5,278 bases of DNA, taken from a candidate division SR1 bacterium. GTDB taxonomy: Bacteria > Patescibacteriota > Gracilibacteria > Absconditabacterales > Absconditicoccaceae. The stretch covers positions 1 to 5,278 of the forward strand of contig SKIU01000010.1 of assembly GCA_007116275.1 (NCBI GenBank), read 5' to 3'. Below, piece by piece: positions 1 through 5,278 of this stretch (the first letter of the stretch is position 1; each line of letters opens with the position of its first letter). The translations under genes and the position numbers were made by a program. The notes below the pieces were generated by a model. It had not been told where the DNA came from. It saw nothing but the letters and a program-made list of their open reading frames with translations, and ran no database searches.

Positions 1-134
1 AAATCTTCTAAAAATAACGAACAAAAAACATCACTAAATCAAATATCTTTCATAGTACGACGAATATTTTCCAGTATTGGAATGAGTTCATTAATATCCT
101 CCCCAGAAAACTTAAACGACAAAAATCCTTTCAT
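1..134 (-). CDS. Hypothetical protein, N-terminal 44 codons only (runs off left edge)
   Basis: This reading frame starts with ATG at 134 and stays open to the window edge, so only the N-terminus is seen. It begins MKGFLSFKFSGEDINEL and ends near DVFCSLFLED, and has one in-frame UGA, read as Gly32 (39-41, in KDIGFSD). The pattern is a short beta strand, a charged turn, a helix and a second strand with a Cys. It suggests the start of a small alpha/beta Rossmann-like protein, loosely like nucleoside 2-deoxyribosyltransferase-type families. That is a weak impression from 44 residues, not an assignment. The gene lies 12 bases after the folD stop on the same strand, so it is probably co-transcribed with folD. 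No Shine-Dalgarno sequence precedes it (upstream bases CACATACAACA). Confidence 0.6.
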
Positions 135-146
135 TGTTGTATGTGC

Positions 147-1058
147 TTATACGTTATTAAAGTGAGTATATAACTTAAAAATATTATCAAACAAACTCGC
201 TACAGTCAATGGTCAAACTCCACCAGGGATCGGTGTGTAAGCGGCGACTTTATCCTTAATAAGATCCAGTTGCACATCTCCCACAGGTTTACCATCTTTG
301 TAGCCATAACCAATATCGACAATAACTTGACTCTTTTTGTTATTGATATATTTTTCATCTATGACATGGATGACCCCAGTACAGGCAAAAATATAGTCTG
401 ACTGTTGGCATAGTGCGTACATCTCTTCTTTGGGTGATTTACTATTGAAGCTTAAGACCGTTGCTCATTTTTTCATCAGATGTGTCGCTAAAGGCTTTCC
501 GATAAGATTACTTTGACCGACAATACTAACCATTTTTCCCCAGACATTGTCCAAATCATATTCTTTCAGCAGTGTCATCGCCGCTTGCGGTGTCGCTCCG
601 AGAAAGTCTATCGTTCCAAAACTATCCATCCCATAAATCATCCCACCCATTGCGTCGATATCTTTACTTGGATCTATGTGCTGTGTTATCTTTGATGTAT
701 CAGCCCAGAGTGGATCAGGAAGTGGCAGTTGGACAATGATCCCTACGCAGGCAGGATCGGAGTTAAGAAATTGTATCAAGTCTATGATCTCTTTTTGTGT
801 TCAGCTTTTGGCTTTGAGCTTTCGGCTATCTAGTTGGGGGAAATCAGTTTCAGTATCCTGCCCAAAAACCTCTACATTGATGCCAATATCTTCTCCAAAT
901 TTCTTTTTAAATCCTACATACGCATTAGACGCACTATTTTCTCATACAAAAACAATCGCCATATAAACCTTTTTAGATCAAAAGACGTGTGTTGCTTTTT
1001 GTTGTAACTGCTCTTTCATAACCGCAGCATGAGGTCTTCCATCGAGTATAAGTGTCAT
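147..1058 (-). CDS. folD: Bifunctional methylenetetrahydrofolate dehydrogenase / methenyltetrahydrofolate cyclohydrolase FolD
   Basis: FolD interconverts 5,10-methylene-, 5,10-methenyl- and 10-formyl-tetrahydrofolate in the cytoplasm, supplying one-carbon units. The frame runs from ATG at 1058 to TAA at 147-149 and gives 303 residues, close to the usual 280-300. Family landmarks appear in order: LILDGRPHA at the N-terminus; ENSASNAYVGFKKK with the catalytic Tyr47 and Lys51; VQLPLP at 109-114; PSKDIDA near 130-136; the dinucleotide-binding GQSNLIGKPLA near 178-190; ACTG; and TPIPGGVGPLT near 275-285. Five UGA codons encode Gly27, 39, 86, 198 and 282. Gly39 (GEN), Gly198 (KKGATV) and Gly282 (PGGVGP) fall where the family has Gly or tolerates it. 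Oddities: the usual PCTP signature is GATP here, and a Gln follows Gly in the cofactor loop. Cofactor preference (NAD or NADP) cannot be told. It lies 13 bases after the winged-helix-like gene. Without UGA recoding it would look like a broken pseudogene. Confidence 0.95.
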
Positions 1059-1071
1059 AATATCGTATGTG

Positions 1072-1329
1072 TTAAGATTGAGGAATTTGAGACGAGAGGA
1101 TATGAATGAGTTCGTCATTGACTCAGGTATAATTCACTATTTTTTTTGTCACCAAAGATGCTATAACTGAAAATATCTCTTGTTGTGTTAATAGAGATGT
1201 ATCCGTTCATGTTGCATCAGTAGATATCTCAGCATGATTGAGATTGTTCAAAGCAAAGTATCCTCCATTATTAAGGTTGTTTTGAATATGATTGAGTACA
1301 ACTTCTTCTTTGTTAGTGAGTGTTTTCAT
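1072..1329 (-). CDS. Small winged-helix-like protein, possible regulator
   Basis: ATG at 1329 to TAA at 1072-1074 gives 85 residues with two UGA glycines (1207-1209 and 1123-1125). The sequence begins MKTLTNKEEVVLNHI. It continues with a GGYFALNNL stretch, then LLTQQEIFSVIASLVTKKIV, then a short tail. The order helix, turn, helix of the form LTxQEIxxVIxSLVxKKIV resembles the recognition-helix part of a small winged helix-turn-helix domain, which would bind DNA. This is an inference from pattern only. An alternative in-frame ATG lies at 1389 and would add 20 hydrophobic, aromatic-rich residues. I prefer 1329 because MKTLTNKEE is a typical start and the extra stretch looks like untranslated DNA. 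The gene precedes folD by 13 bases, so it may head that operon. Function beyond possible DNA binding is unknown. Confidence 0.7.
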
Positions 1330-1395
1330 ATTGTATATGATAAATACATAAATCGTATGCAGCATGTTTGTATGTCCCTGTAGTTTCATCAAACG

Positions 1396-1548
1396 TTAGT
1401 TCTCCATAGTATCAAGTATAGCCAGAAGTTCTTTTTTACTCTGCGTACATCAAATAAGTATAATAACTTACTGATATATTCTATAGGAAGATCACATCTA
1501 TCATCAGCAAACTATAGTATCTATAATCGATTTTGTTATAGCAACCAT
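1396..1548 (-). pseudogene. Possible remnant of a small gene with two frame changes
   Basis: On the minus strand an ATG at 1548 opens with MVAITKSIIDTIV and then meets TAG and TAA stops in its own frame. A second frame is protein-like over exactly that stretch (about 1450-1515; ADDRCDLPIEYISKLLYLF). The first frame then resumes with SKKELLAILDTMEN and ends at TAA 1396-1398. One inserted and one lost base would join the three parts into a protein of about 50 residues, and the second change sits by an A6 run. This may be a decayed gene just upstream of the winged-helix-like gene. With only two stop codons in use, open frames arise easily, so chance is a serious alternative. Confidence 0.2.
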
Positions 1549-1555
1549 AGAATGT

Positions 1556-1583
1556 TTGACATATAATTACGTATTTTTATAAT
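1556..1583 (+). promoter_or_regulatory. Consensus sigma-70-type promoter for the basic-protein gene
   Basis: TTGACA at 1556-1561 and TATAAT at 1578-1583, spaced by 16 bases, match the bacterial housekeeping consensus exactly at all 12 positions. Transcription would start near 1590 and leave a leader of about 125 bases before the ATG at 1717. The setting is AT-rich, so single boxes are cheap, but a full pair at this spacing directly upstream of a gene is unlikely to be chance. It implies strong expression of the downstream gene. Confidence 0.8.
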
Positions 1584-1606
1584 ACTTATTTATATCAACA
1601 ATACAA

Positions 1607-1715
1607 CCTTTCCTATTGAAAAAGGAAGTAAAAATACTAGACTATATTTGTATATATGTCAGCTGGTAGCTTAGAGTTAACAGCTAAAAGCAAAAATTTA
1701 CCTCATAAAAATTTT
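1607..1715 (+). promoter_or_regulatory. Structured 5' leader with small and alternative hairpins
   Basis: Between the promoter and the ATG at 1717 several short inverted repeats can be seen. CCTTT 1607-1611 pairs with AAAGG 1621-1625. AGCTG 1661-1665 pairs with CAGCT 1681-1685. TAGCT 1667-1671 pairs with AGCTA 1682-1686, which excludes the previous pairing. AAAATTT 1693-1699 pairs with AAATTTT 1709-1715, ending one base before the start codon. The stems are only 5-7 pairs and A/T-rich. A regulatory role, for example autogenous control by the basic protein, is speculation. No known riboswitch is recognised. Confidence 0.3.
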
Positions 1716-1716
1716 C

Positions 1717-2058
1717 ATGGCAAGAACCAATAAACGTGGAATAGCAGCCAATAAAGCAAAACTCCAAAAACAAGCAGCAAGACTCAAAGGAGGAAGAAGA
1801 TTTGAATATCCCAAAAGAAAGCTCACTCTCGAGCAAGGAAAAGAGCTTGGAGTACTTGGAGTAGTAACTAACCCCAAAGGTCGTGACTATACTCGATTTT
1901 TGCGTGGAAGAAAAATTTGTCGAGAGACAAGATTGCGTGTCGATCCAGATGGTTATAGATATATAAAAACTCCCGCAGGAGGTGGGGAGTCAGTACAAGT
2001 GCCTATAAGCGGACGAACAAGAAAAAAGATGATTAAAGCTACTCGTCAACGTGCATAG
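1717..2058 (+). CDS. Very basic 113-residue protein, probably nucleic-acid binding
   Basis: ATG at 1717 to TAG at 2056-2058 gives 113 residues. By count it has 18 Arg and 14 Lys against 8 acidic residues, a net charge near +24. The N-terminus (MARTNKRGIAANKAKLQKQA) is lysine- and alanine-rich and probably helical. The middle holds LGVVTNPKGRDYTRFLRGRK and RVDPDGYRYIKTP, and the tail SGRTRKKMIKATRQRA is basic. Size, charge and the consensus promoter with a long leader are what one expects of a ribosome-associated or nucleoid-associated protein, but I do not recognise it as any universal ribosomal protein. It is the only gene here with no UGA codon: all 13 glycines are GGN, mostly GGA. No Shine-Dalgarno sequence precedes it. 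Its last 20 bases overlap the end of the convergent minus-strand gene. Confidence 0.85.
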   Translation: MARTNKRGIAANKAKLQKQAARLKGGRRFEYPKRKLTLEQGKELGVLGVVTNPKGRDYTRFLRGRKICRETRLRVDPDGYRYIKTPAGGGESVQVPISGRTRKKMIKATRQRA

Positions 2059-2704
2059 CAGCTTCTTTTTTCCCCTCTTTTTCTCCAAATAACTGTGTAA
2101 ATACATCATACATTCTCTTTTTCCATCATCATATTGTTTTTTCTGTTTGCTGATTGAGGGGAGCTTTGATATAATTATGTTCTTGCATAGTTTTGATGAT
2201 ATAATTTTGTACTGCATTTTTGTTATTATTATCAGATCAGTCAAATAAACTCTTATTGTTACTCAGATATTCTGATACGATAGGATATATCTTTTTAAGA
2301 ACAGCAAACCAATCCCTTCAAGTAAATGATAGATCTGATAATGGTACAATAATAGTGGCTCATTGATATCCAATAACCATACTTGGATCTAGTTTATCAG
2401 CTGCGTCTTTATTTTTGGGTAATTTACCATTACTATCTCTTTTACTAATTTCTATGACAGGTTCTTTTGCGTGAACTGATTGACTAGGTCAGAGAGGCGC
2501 GAAAGTTCCATTGTCATTTTTTTGTGCAACATCCAGATACGATCACTCTGTGTCATATATGTCAGGAGATATATATCCTGAGAGTGTATACAATCCATCT
2601 TTTTTCTCTGCTGTCTTTTTTTGTATGTGCTTCCAAAAGTCTTCCTTACTATAAGGATAGTCCTCTAGTCATAGCGTTGTTTTATTCCTCAGTCATTCTC
2701 CCAT
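2039..2704 (-). CDS. Hypothetical 221-residue protein, last gene of the surface-protein operon
   Basis: ATG at 2704 to TAG at 2039-2041 gives 221 residues. An in-frame TAG lies six codons before the ATG, so this start is well bounded. Nine UGA codons are read as glycine, including a tandem pair (Gly192-193, 2126-2131) just before a UGG tryptophan. No signal peptide or membrane segment is visible, and the protein is rich in Lys, Asn, Asp and Tyr. Recognisable stretches are EDYPYSKEDFWKHI near the N-terminus, SMVIGYQGATIIVPLSDL in the middle, a helical WFAVLKKIYPIVSEYL, and a C-terminal GGWKKRMYDVFTQLFGEKEG. I do not recognise a family. It lies 31 bases after the SLH gene on the same strand, so a role linked to the surface protein is possible but unproven. 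It reads as unrelated short fragments if UGA is taken as stop. Confidence 0.85.
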
Positions 2705-2735
2705 AGTCCCGATATATACAAACTAAATTATATTA

Positions 2736-4448
2736 TTATTGGATATTGTATTCTTCCAATATAGGTATCATAATAGTCTCTTTGAGTACATCAAGAAAGA
2801 TATCTTTATCAAGCGTAAAGTTTGCCATAAAGTCTGCGTCACTGACGTTGTTTAACTGATTAAATAATGTATTGATAAACACTATTTTACTAGAATCTGT
2901 CTGTGCGAGTGATTGTACTATCATACGATACAGATCGCTATTGATCACGATATCTTTGACATCAAAGAGTTGTTGTGTAAATGGTACTGATATAATTTTT
3001 GCAAATTCCGATCTGAGTATCTCTCTTTGTCCTTCAAAGTTATATGAACCATCAGCTTGTGGTACACCAGATATAAATCCAAGTTCCTCAGCTTCTCTTA
3101 TGTAGCTATAATATGGGTCATCAGTATTGATGACGTCCCCCATAACACTTGGTCCATCAGTATCGATACGGTGAAGATATAGTTGTTTATAGGTAAGCAT
3201 CATGATTTTAATAGCTTCGTATCTTGTAATAAGTTTATCTGCATCTATATATCTATTACCATCATCATCAGTTGTATATAGACCTTCAGTAATACCTTGT
3301 TTAAATGCATAATCTGCATAGTGTGCAAATCGGTTATCATATGATACATCAGCAAAAGGAATATTGCCAGTATATAACAGGTCTTCAGATGTTATACTAA
3401 AATTATTAAATTCAATTCCTAATATTTTAACAACTGTCTTGAGTACTTCGGCTCTTGTTATATGATCATTTGGTGCATAGATCCATAATCATTGATTTGT
3501 CCCTCTTCATCTATGTAAACACGATATACGCATGATTTCGATATATGGAAATCATCGATGTCCGATGGTATCGTCAAAAGATCCATTAGCTAAATACAAT
3601 TCATCATCATATATACATGCTTTACCAATAGGAGCAGATCCATGTGTTCTTGGAGGTGTCCCACATTGCCCATCGTAGTAACTTCCTGAAAAATCACCAT
3701 CTGGACAGTAGTCAGTAGATGATCAACCACCTCATCATCCTCAACCAGTTGTTCTTCTTCTGCATTCACCATTTCTCAATACAAATCCATCTGGACATTG
3801 ATTACAGTCAGGATAGTTGGTTGTTCCATTCTCACAGATAGAAGATGGGAGAGTCCCATTCCATCCAGCAAATTCACCTATGGATCATTGACTATCAAAA
3901 ATCCATCCAGTCACTTGTGGACCATTTTTTATAAAACTTCCTGATGCTTGACTGATCCAGGTTTTGTTTGTAAAATCAAAATCTATTCATCCTAATACTC
4001 GATAGGTATGCCCTCATCGTATATGTCCTAGCGCACCATAGACATTGTTACTATCCACACCATTACAGTTAGTAAACAATCCTCCTGTAAGTGTGAGCGC
4101 ATTGTATGAGCTATCAATTGATTGTAGACCAGTAAGTGTGTTTGTGTCCAATGGCCAGAGTCTAAATCATCTTTGATTGTTATAATATAGACCTTGTAGT
4201 TGTTCACTACATCCATTGATAGTATCAGATCATATAGTGACTGATACTGGAGTAGTGAGTGTTTTGTTATTTCTCCAGAGGAAGATACCATTGAATGCAT
4301 TGTGTACATTAAAATTTATCGTGCTATATTGTTGATCTATATCAGAAAATACTCCAGTTAATCATGCAGGGAAAGAGAGAGAGTTAGCATGGCTAGCTCA
4401 TCCAAATATAAAAAGGGAGATAGATATAAGCAGGAAGAAGTGCTTCAT
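2736..4448 (-). CDS. Secreted surface protein with three C-terminal SLH repeats
   Basis: ATG at 4448 to TAA at 2736-2738 gives 570 residues with 14 UGA glycines out of about 60. Residues 1-21 form a signal peptide (MKHFFLLISISLFIF, then a cleavage-like SHA before NS). Residues about 22-200 form an unrecognised domain with GLYYNNQRGFRLWPLD and GWIFDSQGSIG stretches. Residues 205-262 are Cys-rich, with two CPDG-type motifs around a run of eight glycines (235-242). Three SLH-like repeats follow: about 290-343 (FDDTIGHRGFPYIEIMR, then YAPNDHITRAE), 364-417 (PFADV, then ITRYEAIKIM) and 438-487 (YIREAEELGFISGV, then LRSEFAKII). An acidic helical tail ends the protein. In other bacteria SLH repeats hold exported proteins to cell-wall polymers, so this is likely an S-layer or surface-anchored protein. 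The ligand in this lineage is unknown. It sits 19 bases after the fibre-like gene and 31 before the 221-residue gene. Ten cysteines suggest disulfides outside the cell. Confidence 0.9.
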
Positions 4449-4467
4449 AATAATTTTTTATGACAGA

Positions 4468-5278
4468 TTAAAATGGGATATTTGGCATAGCTTCGTATTC
4501 GATGACAATAGATGCATGTCACTGTATCCACTGATTGGTTCACGATCCTATTCGTGATGTGCTACTTTCATCAAATCCTTCAGAGAGTACCATTCGGTTC
4601 ATATCTAGAGGAATGTTTGTATCAATCTCATCTCGGTTGCTAGAAGAAACACTATGATTATGTGTACCTGTTGCATGATAAAGTCACGATCGATTGTTTT
4701 CGCCATATTGATCAGCTGTCCATCCAATTATTATTCAAGATATTGTATTATTTGATACATCTATATTGTACTGATATTCTAGTGATCATCCTCTGAGTCT
4801 AAATCTTTCTTGTTCGTTTCATAAAACGTCAGTATAGGTCTGATTGGTTCTAAAGGGAGTAGAAATTTGCATAAATATTTTTGTCACCAAACTGTTTGCA
4901 GGGAGCTGGTTTGTTGTCAGAGGGATTAGTAAAAGTGGACTTGCAGGATAATATCAATTATTGAGATCATTATAATCAAACTCTCCAAGTTTGAGGTATT
5001 GTGTAGATTGTCATACAATAACCACATCACCATCATCGTTGAGTCCTAAGACAGCACCAGAATTGCCAGTTGCATGGCTAAATCTGAGCCCCATGGTTCC
5101 AGCGACGAGAGTAGTGTTGATGTCAAGTACATTACCTGGAGTAAAGAGAGAGGATGTTCCAATACCAAGAGGTCAAACAAAGAGTCAGAAATCTTTGTTG
5201 ATGATAAAATCGGTATTGTCAGCTAAGGATTGATTTTCTGATCTCATAAATATTTGATTATCTTCTATTCTGATGAAG
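4468..5278 (-). CDS. Tail-fibre/adhesin-like structural protein, C-terminal 269 residues (5' end beyond right edge)
   Basis: The frame enters from the right edge and ends at TAA 4468-4470, with ten UGA glycines. The first visible part has the style of phage tail fibres and bacterial surface fibres: FVGPLGIGTSSLFTPGNVLD, then a GLRFSHATGNSGAVLGLND stretch and VVIVGQSTQYLKLGEFD. The GIGT...VLD phrase followed by short repeating beta strands is common at the head-to-stalk end of such proteins. The rest is a beta-rich domain rich in Asn, Ser and Thr, with a HATGTHNHSVSSSN segment and a C-terminal IVIEYEAMPNIPF. No peptidase S74 chaperone motif is evident. The gene is followed after 19 bases by the SLH gene, which suggests a joint role at the cell surface. 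Whether it is a prophage relic or a host adhesin cannot be told, because the N-terminus and upstream genes are outside the window. Confidence 0.8.

Larger units (their letters stand above)
1330..1716. other. Divergent intergenic region, 387 bases
   Basis: This region separates the minus-strand folD operon from the plus-strand basic-protein gene. It contains the possible gene remnant (1396-1548), the consensus plus-strand promoter (1556-1583) and a leader with small hairpins (1607-1715). I found no convincing promoter for the minus-strand operon. TATCAT lies 7 bases before the ATG at 1329, which would fit a leaderless start, but no good -35 box is seen at the right distance. I see no tRNA, attachment site or repeat. 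Confidence 0.6.

Noticed and set aside
147..1058. folD as a fragmented pseudogene with several UGA stops
   Set aside because: All five UGA codons sit at glycine or glycine-tolerant positions and the protein is full length with its motifs in order, so recoding explains it.
1330..1389. N-terminal extension of the winged-helix-like gene to ATG 1389
   Set aside because: The added residues (MKLQGHTNMLHTIYVFIIYN) look like translated AT-rich upstream DNA, and the ATG at 1329 gives a typical start; not excluded.
1659..1690. tRNA-like look of AGCTGGTAGCTTAGAG
   Set aside because: It resembles a D-arm only; there is no acceptor stem, anticodon arm or T-arm at tRNA spacing.
1656..1733. Plus-strand upstream ORF of 25 codons overlapping the start of the basic-protein gene
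   Set aside because: No ribosome-binding signal, no recognisable product and easily open by chance; kept only as part of the leader.
3480..3590. A second minus-strand frame with protein-like text (YRVYIDEEGQIN) inside the SLH gene, suggesting a double frameshift
   Set aside because: The main frame over the same bases reads as a good SLH repeat (GH, YIEIMR, then YAPNDHITRAE) and joins smoothly on both sides, so no frameshift is needed.
4991..5233. Plus-strand 80-residue open frame
   Set aside because: It is antisense to the clearly coding fibre-like gene and has no family features. Other plus-strand frames at 513-966, 2524-2706 and 2872-3105 are rejected for the same reason.

Overview
The window is AT-rich bacterial DNA that only makes sense if UGA is read as glycine (NCBI genetic code 25). 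With UGA as a stop, every gene but one breaks into fragments. With UGA as glycine, long proteins appear and the breaks fall on glycines that are conserved in known families. The clearest case is the FolD C-terminal signature PGGVGP, whose last glycine is TGA (213-215). By hand I count 41 in-frame UGA codons in six of seven genes, while every visible gene end is UAA or UAG and tryptophan is still UGG. This code is known from Candidatus Absconditabacteria (SR1) and Gracilibacteria (BD1-5) of the CPR/Patescibacteria. The window does not show which of the two it is.

Layout. Left part, minus strand, transcribed from about 1330 down to 1: a small winged-helix-like protein (1072-1329), folD (147-1058) and the first 44 codons of a further gene that runs off the left edge. 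The gaps are 12-13 bases, so this looks like one operon. Position 1330-1716 is a divergent intergenic region. It holds possible gene debris on the minus strand and a consensus promoter (TTGACA, 16 bases, TATAAT; 1556-1583) that drives, after a structured leader, a very basic 113-residue protein on the plus strand (1717-2058). This is the only gene with no UGA codon.

Right part, minus strand, transcribed from beyond 5278 down to 2039: a tail-fibre/adhesin-like protein missing its N-terminus (4468-5278), a secreted 570-residue protein with three C-terminal SLH repeats (2736-4448), and a 221-residue protein of unknown function (2039-2704). The gaps are 19 and 31 bases. The last gene overlaps the basic-protein gene tail to tail by 20 bases.

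The right-hand genes read as a cell-surface cassette: an SLH-anchored exported protein next to a fibre-like structural protein, which would suit an organism thought to live on or near other cells. The left-hand operon is housekeeping one-carbon metabolism. I see no RNA genes, insertion sequences, CRISPR arrays or strong intrinsic terminators.
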